A DNA stretch of 64,000 nt from NCBI RefSeq assembly GCF_009727055.1, contig NC_052350.1, forward strand, positions 42,589,751 through 42,653,750, read 5' to 3'. Both the position numbers and the translations under genes were made by a program. Below the pieces are notes generated by a model that worked only from the letters and a program-made list of their open reading frames with translations, searched no databases and was not told the DNA's origin. The DNA comes from Benincasa hispida (lineage: Eukaryota > Streptophyta > Magnoliopsida > Cucurbitales > Cucurbitaceae). Below, piece after piece: positions 22,973 to 34,902 of the stretch. Numbering within the stretch: position 1 is the first letter of the stretch; every line of letters starts with the position of its first letter.

Positions 22973-24902
22973 TGAGTGGAATCATTGACATATCATATAC
23001 ATCTCTTCCTTCCACTGAGTATTTTATAACCTAGAGTTTAGTTTACTTAGAAAAAACATGGCTAAGAATTTTAACTAAGTGACTTTTTAGGTTTGCCCAA
23101 GAGTAACTTTTACCTTGGATAGTTAAACAACTTTTTATCATCATCCATTAAACTCTTTGAAGGAGTCTTTGTCCAATTGTCGCATGCTTTCAGAAAATCT
23201 ATCTAATTCACCTTTCTAGGTAGGTTCCCAGGTAGGGGTTTTCCATTTTCGTCAGCTTAGGTACCCCAGCCTAGATAGAGCCCGCCTTATACAAAAGGTC
23301 CCTGATCGATAGATTTAATACAATTTTAATCTTTTATGGTAATCAATTTAATCCTATTAAACCGTTTTAAAAAGATTAAACTAGGTTACTAATCCTATTA
23401 GAACCTTTGAACTTAGGTTTATCTCAATCCAATTTTAAAACCCTTTTAAAACATGAGTTCACTCTAAGTCCGCATGCAACTCTTTCTTATCGATTTTAGT
23501 TCTAATTTCTATTGTAACACTTATAACAGAAACAATCAAAATTAAACACAATGCAAAGTAAACACATACAAGACATTCATAACGCTTTTAAAAACAGTCT
23601 AAGTGTCATGCTCTATGCATCGTTCATTTATTGCTACTTTTATATAACCCTTATATAAACAAGTAACGAACCAAGAAAAACATGCTTTCGTACACCCTTA
23701 TACTATAACACTTATAATATAAAGATGATGCATGAATATGCTTACTGCATGCAAAATATAACTCTTACATTTTATGATGCATGCTCATGCTTTCTTGTAA
23801 TTTCATCATGCCATATTATAACACTTATAATACATGATGCATGAATAATTGCACAACCTAAGGTGGGTTTCAAATCTATATGTCATACACTATGCCATAT
23901 AAACCATATACATCTCATGTATATTAAGCAATTGTTGATGAACCGAGATAAATTGCCTTAAATCCTCAAAACTAAAGCTAACTATTACAAAAACAAAGAG
24001 TCTCCAGTTCAAATAAGTGAACCGGATCTTGAACCGTCCGGTCGAAGTTCGCGTCTCCACTGATCGTGTACGAAAACTTCCACACGATCGTCTACACGAA
24101 AGAGCAAACGCTTTACTCAATCGTTTACCTACGCTTCTAGAGCTAAACAATCGTGTACCTTTACTGTGCGATGAAGTATGAGGTACGCGATCGTGCAGCA
24201 TGCTTCGCATAACGTAATCTCTTGTACGATCATCTAAACGACAATGATGAGGTGAAACACGATCATCTAAACTATCGCTGAGTGAGCGCCTTCGTATCGT
24301 ATACTGCGTGATCGTGTACTCAGTAACTATGCGATGGGGCATGCTACCTACACGATTATTTAGCGTGCCCCTTTTTTTAAACTATGAGCATCATATGCTC
24401 CCACTCAATCGTTTACCTCCAGCGTCTATGTGATCGGGCAATCAATGCTATGCGATAGAGCAAACACTTTACCGCATCGTTTAGCTTAGCTAAACGATGG
24501 TTTAGTAAATATTACATGATCACATAGAAAAATCTTCACGATCGTTTAATTAATTCCCAACGATCATTTACCTGAGGCTACACGACACGAACAACTCTTG
24601 GTCTTCTTCTTTGCTGAGAACTGCATCTCCATGCTTCAAAACTTCATGATGAACGACTTGATTAACTCAAACACTTTGAATTACAGACTCAATTGCATGT
24701 TAATTATGCCAAAAAAACACAGGGTTCCTTACAAATTAATACTTTGGAATATAAAAAAAGCTTTAAACAAAGGCAATTAAACCCATAAACATTCATCAAA
24801 GCCATTCACAAATGCATTTAATAATTAAACACAATGCAGAAAACTCACCACGATGGTAAAAGAAGTTCAAAACAGAAGTAAAATTTAGAATATCAGAACA
24901 AC
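22973..24902 (-). other. Element A leader, PBS-proximal part
   Basis: Long non-coding 5' leader shared with element B (31220-32927). It includes a conserved stretch near 23195-23300 (CCCAGGTAGGGGT, CCCAGCCTAGATAGAGCCC) and repeated TATAACACTTATAATA / ATGATGCATG words at 23700-23850. A dense array of CGATCGTTTAG-like words lies at about 24040-24570. Open frames across the array are low-complexity translations and are not supported as genes. Confidence 0.7.
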
Positions 24903-24919
24903 CTGGCTCTAATATCAAT
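24903..24919 (-). promoter_or_regulatory. Element A primer-binding site
   Basis: The reverse complement reads ATTGATATTAGAGCCAG, directly after the 5' LTR end. It differs by two transitions from ATTGGTATCAGAGCCAG in element B, the usual plant copia site complementary to initiator methionine tRNA. Confidence 0.85.
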
Positions 24920-27044
24920 TGAAGGAAATCAGACATGAGAATTTTCATGAGCAGCAAAATGATCGTTCCAAATTTCATTCGTATATGAAGAAGCAAAATT
25001 ACAATCAAGAAATGGAAACATACAGACTATACAAAAAACGAAATTACAACATGTTTTACAATAGATCAAGGGATAAATTATACATACTTTTGAAGACTCA
25101 TCTTCAACCTCTCTCGATCCGAACGCTCGTTCAATCAGCAAGACAAAAATCACGAACGCTCGAACACTACGACCGCTACACTACACGATCAACGTGACCA
25201 TAAACACATGGATCTCCAAGATTACGAACACAGCGATCACCAAGATCACGAATACAACGAACGACCTCTAAAAACCTAGACTATGTCGAGTTAAGTAGGA
25301 CACCATCATAATGGCTACCTTGGTATTCTCGGTGTGAGAATTCAGAAGTGTGGGCTCTGTGTGAACTTGGTTAGAGGATGAGACCGGAGGAAGAAAAATC
25401 ATGTAATCGATTGAGTAAGTGGGAGATGACAAGATCTATCGTATAGACGATTCCCAATCGTTTAAAAAATTCACTACGATCGTTTAGTAAAAGCTCCATG
25501 ATCGTTTAGCTATCGACCAGCTGAGTGCACTATCATGTAGTGTCACTCTACGATCGTATAGTCTCTCTTCAGCTATCGTTTAGTAAATCTCATTCACTTG
25601 ATAGCCTTTCCGTGAGAACTCTTTCCCAGAATGGAAAATCTCAAATCATCAACTACCAACTTTAGGAAAACATTTTTCCTTTTATCTCACTGTTACCATG
25701 AAACTACTAATAACCTCCCACTTAATTGGTTATTAGAGAAAAAGATATAATTATCCAATAATTAATATTATTATAAATATATATGATAACTAGCTTACCA
25801 TACCATATTTATAACCTATAGTTATAATATTTCATCTCACGAAACATATAAACCACAGTTCTTTTTCTATTTCATGGTACTTAATATAAATCTCATTTAC
25901 ATTAATCCTCCACTTGATGTATCTCATACATCACACCGATCATATCATATATAATCGAATTTTCTCTTGTCAATTTGAGCATTTCAAATCAATACCAAGA
26001 ACTGATTCTTAACTTGAATCCATTGAGCTACCAAGGGGACCTTATGGACTTGTAGCTCGAAGCTCCAACGGTACGTGAATAACTAACTAAACTCTTTAGT
26101 CATGGGATCCACCATCTCTTAACTTTCGGGCACTCCACTAACTAAAGACCGATAGCTGAACTCTCTTTACTACAGATATATTATGTGTCCATATTAACCA
26201 ATCAACAGGGCGATAACCCTTCACAGATCACTCGTAAGTACAGCTGGGCCAATAACCGTTATGCCCCTGTAATTATATCTAACTCCTTAAGTACCACTGA
26301 TCCCTCTAATGAACATAAGTCCTAGTTCTACTATGACTAAGTCCAATTTTCCAAAGAGAAGCTGTGGACACTATGTTCAAGCCCCAGAATCAGCCCTTAA
26401 GGGAGCAATCTATCTACTTACCCCTGCTTCGTGGAAGGAGTGAATTCCATCTTATGTAACTGAGTTCCCAGATCCCAAATCAGACAAATTCCCAAAAAGA
26501 TAGGCATATTGAGTTGACAATCTGGCCACTCTCACCCATACTAATCAAAGGACCGACTTCAAAAGCAGAAGTTCCCAAAACACTTAGGTTGAGGGCATGT
26601 CACCTATGGTCATTTAGGTGAGATGTAAGTTTCTAGTATGAACGACATTATATATAGAGACTAGTCATCTCGTGGTTCGGTCTTATACAGAATCTTTGTA
26701 TAGGACACCCTCGCTCGCATGTCTCCACAAGAATGGTCAGAATCTACCATCTGTAGTAGCTCACAACACTTGCAAACCTCTACAAAGCGAGTCATATCCG
26801 TAGTGTCACCAGGATTAGGAATCCCTCCGTAATCTTTATACTACAGACCTATTTAAGTTATCACTTAAGGCATGATCCACTTATCTATCTCATATACATA
26901 CGTAAGTTTACGTACAATAACCATGGAGCTTTGTTTATTCGGTATGAGTAAATGCCAGATAAAATAACTCTTATTTTATTCATAACAATGTGTATAAATT
27001 ACAAACTACGAGACTCCAGGAGAATTAGGACACCAATCCCAACA
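24920..27044 (-). mobile_element. Element A 5' LTR
   Basis: 2125 bp, TGAAGGAAATCAG ... CACCAATCCCAACA (TG...CA when reversed). It is bounded inside by the PBS and outside by element C sequence. Palindrome array at about 25390-25600 and conserved block at about 26210-26310. It differs from the 3' LTR at scattered sites, by eye about one in ten, so the insertion is not recent. Confidence 0.9.
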
Positions 27045-27118
27045 GTTTTATGTGCTAGTTTATTGATTTGTATACTTATATATTATACACCCCACTAGCT
27101 TTTGGATAAATGGGAGAT
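27045..27118 (+). mobile_element. Element C: 3' non-coding end and polypurine tract
   Basis: This continues element C from 14228 after removal of element A. GGATAAATGGGAGAT at 27104-27118 is the purine-rich primer just before the 3' LTR. Confidence 0.7.
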
Positions 27119-27297
27119 CGTTGGGGTTGGTGCCCTAAATCGTGTATGGTCTTGTAGTTTGTAATCATATTATACAAACATTTTATTTATTTAATAAAAT
27201 ATATGAGATTTTTTTTTTGACATTTAGTAGCATTAAACCCATAAACCAAGAAACGAACATCTAAGGTTATCTTATGTAGCTTAAATATGGATGTAGA
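27119..27297 (+). mobile_element. Element C 3' LTR, first part
   Basis: It begins CGTTGGGGTTGGTGCCCTAAA, with TG mutated to CG, in plus orientation. It stops at GTAGA (27293-27297) where element B was inserted and resumes at 34974. It resembles the start of the reversed LTR at 47496-49384 (ACCCATAAACC, ATTTAATAAAATAT). Confidence 0.75.
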
Positions 27298-28226
27298 TGA
27301 AGGAACTCTCATTCAAGAGTACCTATGAGTGAAAGAAAGATCGTTCCAAACTCATTGTGATAGAATAAACGCATTCACAATCAAATAGACTAGATATGCA
27401 TTTAATAACAAATTACAGGCATGCTTTGAAACTTTAATCAACAAAGAGAACGAAATACATACCAGTTGAAGAACCCTTCTTTACAGAAATCTCGCTCTTA
27501 TCAAACGGACTGCACCTCTCGCTTTCGTTGAAATCATCCAAGCAATCATTCACTAAATCACGATTGTTTACCTATGAACGGACTCCTCACGAACTCGGCA
27601 GCATGGAAGACACTACCACTCTGAACCCTCAATATTCTCGAAGTGAGAATCTAGGATGTGCGTGCTCTGTTGGATTTGGTTGAGTGAAGGAGGAAAGCAC
27701 AATCGTTTACCACGACCAAGCAAGTGAGAGATATCGGGTGTCTATCGTATAGATGATGCTTGATCGTTTAGGTAGAGATACACGATCGTTTCGTAAAAAG
27801 GGGCCCGATCATATAGACGATTGTTTAGTAAACGCTTGGGCGCACGATCGCATAGAAAAAAGCAAGACAATTGTTTAATAAAACCTATGTGATCGTTTAG
27901 TAAACCGCGTGCATGTATATAATCGTTTAGAAACTTATGAGCTGTCATGTATGCTCTTGGTTTGCTATGTGATAAGCAGTATACATAATATATGAGCGAA
28001 TGTCTGAGTTTTGTAAAATGAAAATAATTTTCATTTTATCCTTCAGTTATGAAAATTGAATGCAACCTCCCATTATCTCATACGGTTATGGAGAAAAAGC
28101 CACCACAATTATCCTATAATTGTTAAATAAAAAAATAAATATAATCATATTATATTTATAACCTATAATTTAATATCACATCAAATGTGACATATAAACC
28201 ATAGTCTTTTTCTCCCCTACTAGATA
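27298..28226 (-). mobile_element. Element B 3' LTR, truncated
   Basis: It aligns with 32945-33868 of the 5' LTR (TGAAGGAACTCTCATTC vs TGAAGGAACTCTTATTC) and ends abruptly in CTACTAGATA, beyond which integrase-region sequence begins. It includes a palindrome array at about 27690-27960. Confidence 0.85.
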
Positions 28227-29310
28227 GCGTTCATAGAAACAAACACTCTGTTTTCCGTCGGATCATAAAAGTAACCCCTTCGTGTACCTTTGGGGTAGCC
28301 TATGAAAAGGCACAACCTCGATCGTGGTTTCAATTTCTTTGAATTAGCCTCAAGCACATATGCTGGGTAACCTCATATGTGAAAGTGACGTAAACTAGCT
28401 TTATGCACATTCACAACTCCAGAGGTGTTATCGCAACACTCTTGGAAGGAACATAGTTGAGTATATACACTGCAGTCTTCGCTGCAAAAACCCCAAAACA
28501 AGTCCGATAAAGAAGCGTAACTTATTATCGATCGAACCATGTCCAACAGGGTTTTGTTTCTCCTCTCCGTTACACCATTCTCCTGAGGTGTACCCGGCGC
28601 TGAGAGTTGGGAAATGATTCCATGTTCTATCAAATAGTTCTGGAACCCCAAATCCAAAAACTCTCAACCTTGATCTGATCGAAGTGTCTTAATCCATCTA
28701 TCCAATGCATTTTCAACTTCAGCCTTGAAGTCTCTGAACTTTTCAAAGGATTCAGACTTCCGTTTCATCAAATAAACATACCTATACCAAGAGTAATCAT
28801 TAGTAAAGGTGATGAAATGCTCAGAGGTCAGAATGTACTAACTCTAGAGGCTCTTTGGCTCGATAACCTTTTCCAGTAAAATGTATTTTAGTCATCTTGC
28901 CCTTAAGGCATGATTCACACACCGGTAAATAATTTTCTTCTAACTCACTTAGAAGTCCATTCTTCATCAACCTTTCAATCATATTGAGATTGATGTGCCT
29001 TAATCAAAGGTTCCAAAGTTGGGCATTTTCTTTTGGAGAAACCCGTTGACGTTTATTTTGAGTCATGACAGTTTTGAACATCTCTATGTTATGGAGGAAA
29101 CTCGTTGCTAACAGCCTTAGCACATACGAGTTATTTTCCAGATATGCTGTATAGATTTCTACTCCATCTTTATGAATAGACACTTTATTCAAATTAAATT
29201 GAAGAGTATATTTACACTGCAACAAGCATATTACAGAAATTAAGTTCCTTTTCAACTTAGGAACTACAAATACATCATGTAATACAAGAAATTTCTTCAG
29301 TAAAGTCAAC
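28227..29310 (-). pseudogene. Element B: integrase and pre-integrase region
   Basis: High to low coordinate: LLKKFLVLHDVFVVPKLKRN, NSYVLRLLATSFLHNIEMFK and RVSPKENAQLWNL (pre-integrase). The zinc-binding/CLKGKMTK-like part and a core segment with first catalytic region are eroded at 28690-28860. Then GLEFLDLGFQNYLIEHG-like and SAPGTPQENGVTERRNKTLL follow (the E of the DDE triad in NGVTERRN). At least two frame breaks. The domain is cut near 28227 by the deletion that removed RT and RNase H. Confidence 0.8.
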
Positions 29311-30416
29311 TAGACTCCTCCTATTGCCACAGTTGAGATGACGTGCTCGATTCCTACTCACATCGTCATCTCACTAGCCTCCAGCTGTCGCTTGGATCTA
29401 ATCCCCTGAAAAGAAGAACAAACATGATTAGTGGCACTCATATCAATAATCCAGGCAGAACCATCATTCTCTACTAAGTAAGTTTCCAAAACTAGTAAAT
29501 TATATTTACCTTGTTTTGACTTAGCCTTGGCCTTAGCCTTGGCCGCCTTCTTCTCCTTAAGCTAGTGAGGAAAATTCCTTTTCCAGTGTCCATCCTAATT
29601 GTAGTGGAAACACTTTTTCTTGTCAACCAGCACCGAACGCCTATTCCATTGGGCGACATGCTATGGGTTGGCAGGTACCTTCCCCTTCCTCTTACCACCC
29701 TTCTTCTTCTTCCACTTTCCAGTGAAAGAAGTAGAAGGTGTAGACTTCGTTCCAGAGGTCGAACCTCGATGGAACTTCTTTGAAGACGAGGCAACATTTG
29801 CCTTACCTCCCCGCTTCTCCTTACTTTTCAGTAAGGATTGGAATGTCTGCAACTCGTTGAGGAGAGTTGTAAGGGTATAGTCCACTTTGTTCAGAATCAC
29901 ATTCCTGGCAAAGTGTAGGAAGCTATCCGGCAATAAATACAGGATTATGCTAACCTGGCTGCCCTCATCGATCCGAGACTTATTCATCTCCGCCACATTG
30001 AAGTGTACCATCATATTAAGCTCGTGTTCACGAACAGAGGTGCCTTCCTCCATTTTGGAGTTAAAGATGCTTTTAAGAGCCTCGTGTTTGAGTTGTCCAA
30101 ACGATTGACCAAACATCCCCCACAGGGACTCCATGATCTCATGCGTTGAGACCATGGGCTCATGCTTTTTGTCCAAAACATCGTTAAGACTGACTAAGAT
30201 ATAGGCTCAGGCCTTCTCATTCGCTCATGTCCAAAAGTTATAAGCCTCCCGAACATTTCGAGCGGTGTTAGGAGGTGGAATAAAAGGACGCTCCTCTGTA
30301 AGAACGAACATGAGATCATCGATGATAAGTATTGTTATGATTGTGTGTTTCCAACTAGCGTAATTCTCATCAGTCAGTTTGTCGGCACTAAGTAGAGCTA
30401 TTGTGGCAGTAGACAT
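29311..30416 (-). pseudogene. Element B: gag (UBN2-like) with zinc knuckle and protease start
   Basis: The start ATG at 30416 gives MSTATIALLSADKLTDENY ... WKHTIITILI, typical of copia gag N-termini. It continues EIMESLWGMFGQS, NSKMEEGTSVREHELNMMVH, LLPDSFLHFARNVILNK and a basic tail rich in K. Next comes a degraded zinc knuckle (CFHYN.DGHWKRNF) near 29570-29610, then a protease-like SATNHVCSS region near 29430. Stops and a frame change (two overlapping frames at 29492-29797) show decay. Gag would form the virus-like particle. Confidence 0.8.
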
Positions 30417-32927
30417 TTAAAAATGTTGTTGAAAATAGAACAAACTTTAATAAGTCTATGCTTTAACCATATTTTAACACTAATTTTAGTTTTAGCAAAA
30501 TAGTTTCCAAGTACCCTAAGTGAAAGACTTCTATTTTGCAATGATGCCCCAACGAGGTAGGACAAACGTCACTAGTGGGGTGATCAGATGCCCCTTCACT
30601 AGGATGACACACTCTCAACCATTAGACAGAACCAACTTTTGGAACTACACCTAACAGTCACCATTTGTTCAGTCCAGAACTATTAACCCTTAACAATTCC
30701 ACGAAAGTGTAAACCCTCGTTTTCGGCCCTAGAGTCCCGCCCTAATGTGCCCACCATAGGGAAAAAGCAGATTAAGACAAGAGACTAAACAACCTTATCC
30801 TATACAGGAGATCAAATAAAGAATTTTGCAAAACGGCCATCCTATAGAGGGACACTTCTAGGGTGCCTCGAGGCGATGCACATAAACTTTATCCAACCAA
30901 ACGAGAGAGACCGTGGGATATGCTGTCGCACGTCTCGCTCCCACTTACTATGAACATTCTCTCCATCCACCTTGATATTGACCTATCCAAACACCATCCT
31001 TTANCCAAGGTGCCTCGAGGCGATGCACATAAATTTTATTTAATCCAATTAGAGAGATTGTGGGATATGCTGTCGCACGTCTCGCTCCCACTTACTATGA
31101 ACATTCTCTCCATCCACCTTGATATTGACCTATCCAAACACCATCCTTTAGGGAAACACTCTCAGGGTACCACGAGGCCGAGGATAGATCTCACGGTGTG
31201 GAGAATAAAGGAGAAACGCGAGAGGTTTAAATGAAGTATCAGATACCCCAAGTACCTCCCATTGAATATTCTACCTAGGGGTTCATTGACTTAAATCATC
31301 CGACTATTGATTTCAATCTAAGTCAGTTTAATTTGCTAAAAAACAACTATTGTCTTTGAAATTAAACAAGTTCAAGTAGTCACATTAAACTCTTTAATGG
31401 ACTATCCTCAAATTTGCATGCATGCATCAAATCTATCTAATTCACCTTTCCAGGTTGGTTCCCAGGTAGGGGTGTTTCGTTTCTATCACCTTAGATATCC
31501 CAGCCTAGATAGAGCCCACCTTAGACAAAATGTCCCTTATAGATAGATTTGCTATACTTTAATCTTTTATTAGTCAATTTAATCCTATTAAACTGATTAC
31601 AAGATTAAAGCCTAGGTTGCTAATCTTATTAGAACCGTGATCTTAGGGCTATCTTCACCAAGTTTTAAAACACATTTAAGACCATGATTCAAACCTAAGT
31701 TCACATGAATGTCTTTCTTATAGATTTTAGTTCTAATTTTCTTATAACACTTATAAAAGAAACAACTAAAACGATACACATTGCCACACAACTAGGTATT
31801 TATAACACTTATAAATTTAATCTATGTATCATGCTTCATGCAATGTCCGTTCATTACTATACATAACTTTTATATACATGTAACAAACCAAGCAAACATG
31901 CTTCCATAAACCCTTATACTATAACACTTATAATATAAAAATGATGCATGTCTATGCTTTATGTGTGCATAAATATAACTTTTATATTATATGATACATG
32001 AGCATACTCTTATGTAATTTAAATTATGCTTCTCTAAATCATAACACTTACAATAAAGAGATGATGCATGACCATTGCATAACCTAAGGTGGGATTTCTT
32101 ATATATGGCATACCATATGACATATAAATAAACATACATCCTATGTAAATTCACAAAGATTAATGGACCGGGATGAACCGCCTAAAAAATCAAAAATAAA
32201 AATTCTATTTATTACATATTAGATTGAGCAAATCAGTTCACAGGCGAACCGAGTCTTAAACCACTCGGGTGAAACTCCCATCGTTTAGTAAATGCAGCCG
32301 GGTATACACGATCGTTTAATTACGATCGAGTACCAATAACTATGCGATGAAGCATGAGGTACCTGATCGTTTAGCGCACAAGACAAAACACGCGAGTTCT
32401 AAACGATCGTTTAGGCGATGACATTGTTGTGAAGCACGATTGACTAGATGATCATATAACAAACGCTTAAGTAAACATTTTACTCTGCGATTGTGTAGTC
32501 AGAAACTAAGCGATGAAACTTGCTGAGTTACATGATCGTTTAGTGCGCGTGCGTCAACCTACTCCCGAGTATTTGATACTCTATGATTGTTTGCCCTATC
32601 ATTTACACGAATCGACCAACACTTGGTTGTCTTCATCCTCGAAGAACAACAATTCTTTGTCTCGAAGCTTTATCACGTACAACTCATAGAGACTCAAACA
32701 ATTTGAATTTACAGACTCGATAGCAAGTTAATACACCCAAAAACATAGGGGCTTTTACAATTAACTTCGAATGTAAAAGAATTTAAACAACCAGAGGCTT
32801 TATCCCAAAAAACTCCATTAATCCACATCCACAAAACCATTTAACGCTTAAACAGAATGTAGACATGCTTCACCCACCAAGAAAGTAAATGCTATTCTTT
32901 GCATCAATGAATTTGGAATATCAGAAT
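30417..32927 (-). other. Element B leader (about 2.5 kb) between PBS and gag
   Basis: No supported gene. It contains near-duplicate segments around the single N at 31004 and the CCCAGGTAGGGGT ... CCCAGCCTAGATAGAGCCC stretch (31460-31530). It also has repeated TATAACACTTATAA / ATGATGCATG words (31740-32070) and a CGATCGTTTAG-like array (32270-32600). Leader length and content match element A after removal of its nested LTR. Confidence 0.75.
31004..31004. other. Single-N scaffold gap flanked by near-duplicate sequence
   Basis: The blocks at about 30869-31003 and 31010-31149 both contain GGTGCCTCGAGGCGATGCAC and CACCTTGATATTGACCTATC, with differences between them. A one-base N between similar blocks suggests unmerged contig ends or two repeat copies joined. 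Confidence 0.8.
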
Positions 32928-32944
32928 CTGGCTCTGATACCAAT
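32928..32944 (-). promoter_or_regulatory. Element B primer-binding site
   Basis: The reverse complement is ATTGGTATCAGAGCCAG immediately after the LTR terminus, the standard plant copia PBS for initiator methionine tRNA. Confidence 0.92.
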
Positions 32945-34734
32945 TGAAGGAACTCTTATTCAAGAGTACCTCTGAGCGGAAGCAAGATCGTTCGAAACTC
33001 ATTGTGAAAGAATAAATGCATTCAAAATCAAATAGACTAGATATGTATTTAATAATAAATTACAGGCATGCTTTGAAACTTTAATCAACAAAGAGAACGA
33101 AATACATACCAGTTGAAGAACCCTTCTTCACAAAAATCTTGCTCTCGTCAAATGGACTGCACCTCTCGCTCTCACTGAGATCATCTAAGAAATGGTTCAC
33201 CAAATCATGGTCGTCTACCCACGAATAGACTCCTCACGAACTCGATAGCAAGGAAGACACTACCACTCGGAACCCTCGATATTCTTGGAGTGAGAATCTT
33301 GGAGGTGTGGGCTCTGTTGGATTTGGTTGAGGGAAGAAGAAAAGCACAATCGTTTACCACGACCAAGCAAGTGGGAGATATCGAGTGTTTATTGTATAGA
33401 CGATGTTTGATAGTTTAGGTAGAGGTACACGATCGTTTAGTAAAAAAAGGTGCGATTGTATAGATGATTGTTTAGTAAACGCTCGGGCACACGATTGCAT
33501 AGGAAAAAGAAAGATGATCGTTTAGTAAAACCTATGCGATCTTGTAGTAAACCGCACGCATGTATATGATCATTTAGAAGCTTTTGAGCTATCGTGTATG
33601 CTCTCAGTTTGCTATGCGATAGGCAGTTCACAATACGTGAGTTAATGTCTGATTTTTGCAAAATGAAAATAATTTTAATTTTATCCTTCAGTTACGAAAA
33701 CTGAATGCAACCTCCCATTATCTCATACGGTTACGGAGAAAAAGCCGCCACAATTATCCCATAATTGTTAAATCAAAAAATAAATATAATCATATTATAT
33801 TTATAACCTATAGTTTAATATCACATCAAATGCAACATATAAACCATAGTCTTTTTCTCCTCTACTAGATATAAATCATATTTATACCATTTTCCTCCAA
33901 TTTATGTATCTCATACATTATGTCAACTATAACATATATAATAGACCAGTTCAATCATACCATACATAATCAAACTCTCTCTTGTCAATTTGAACACTTC
34001 AAGCTAACCCAAAAACTGATTATCAACTTGCATCCATTGAGCTACCAAGGGGACCTTATGGACCTATGACTCAAAGCTCCAACAGTATGTGAATAGCTAA
34101 CTAAACTCTTTAGCCACGTGGTCCACCATCCATTAACTGCCACACATTCCACTAAAAACCGACAACTGCACTCTTCTCACCACAGATATATTTCTGTGTC
34201 CATCGGTTATAACCAATCAACAATACGATAACCCTTCACAGATGATCGTAAGTACAGCTGGGCCAATTTACCATTTTGCCCCTGTAGTTACATCTAACTC
34301 CTTAAGTACCACTGATCCCTTTAGTGAACAATACAACATAGCCCTACTATGTGTAGACACCTTTCGAGCTATAAGAAGGTGTATGATGTCACATCGTTCA
34401 AGCCCTGGAATTAGCCCTTAAGGGAGCAATCTATCTACTTACTCCTGCTTCAGGGAAGAAGTGAATTCCATCTTGTGTAGCTGAGTTCCCAGCTCCCAAA
34501 TCAGAAAAATCCTTAAAGTGGTAAGTTTGAGTCGGGAATCTGGCCACTCATGTAAATCAAAGGACCACCCTCAATAGCAGGAGTTCCCAACTCACTCAGG
34601 ATTGAGGTCATGTTACCTATGGTCATCCTAGTGAAGTGAAGTCTCTGTCATGTACGGCGTTATATAACGAGACTATAATACTTCATGGTTCGATCTTATA
34701 CAAACTTCTTTGTATAGGATGCTATAGCTCGCAT

Positions 34735-34772
34735 CTGTCTCTTATACACATCTAGATGTGTATAAGAGACAG
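34735..34772. other. Tn5/Nextera mosaic-end junction (assembly artefact)
   Basis: CTGTCTCTTATACACATCT followed by its reverse complement, 38 bp. The genomic text before it (from 34647, GTCATGTACGGCGTTATATA) is repeated after it from 34773 (GTCATGTACGACGTTATATA). Confidence 0.96.
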
Positions 34773-34864
34773 GTCATGTACGACGTTATATAACGAGACT
34801 ATAATACTTCATGGTTCGATCTTATACAAACTTCTTTGTATAGGATGACCCCGCTCGCATGTCT

Positions 34865-34902
34865 CTGTCTCTTATACACATCTAGATGTGTATAAGAGAC
34901 AG
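34865..34902. other. Tn5/Nextera mosaic-end junction (assembly artefact)
   Basis: A second complete 38-bp copy, 92 bases after the first. Sequence after it (CGTTTGTTCAAAACTGTG) jumps to the LTR terminus, consistent with lost intervening sequence. Confidence 0.96.

Larger units (their letters stand above)
14229..27044 (-). mobile_element. Element A: nearly complete Ty1/copia retrotransposon inserted in element C
   Basis: Order on the minus strand: 5' LTR (24920-27044), PBS (24903-24919), long leader, gag, protease, integrase, RT, RNase H, PPT (reverse complement ATCTCCCACTTGTCC at 16311) and 3' LTR (14229-16310). The leader is split by a solo LTR at 20758-22967. Flanking 5-mers are ATTTT (14224-14228) and GTTTT (27045-27049), a duplication with one change. 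Both flanks belong to element C. Coding order (integrase before RT) fixes the copia superfamily. All coding parts carry stops or frameshifts, so it is inactive. Confidence 0.85.

Noticed and set aside
22395..22988. Several overlapping open frames in the solo LTR
   Set aside because: They lie within an LTR that shows no protein homology; frames on both strands overlap.
23890..24342. 150-codon minus-strand frame in element A's leader
   Set aside because: Arginine/serine-rich translation of the repeated GATCG words; not conserved as a frame in element B.
24040..24570. CRISPR-like array
   Set aside because: Words are short, degenerate, in both orientations and irregularly spaced, in a plant retrotransposon; no cas genes.
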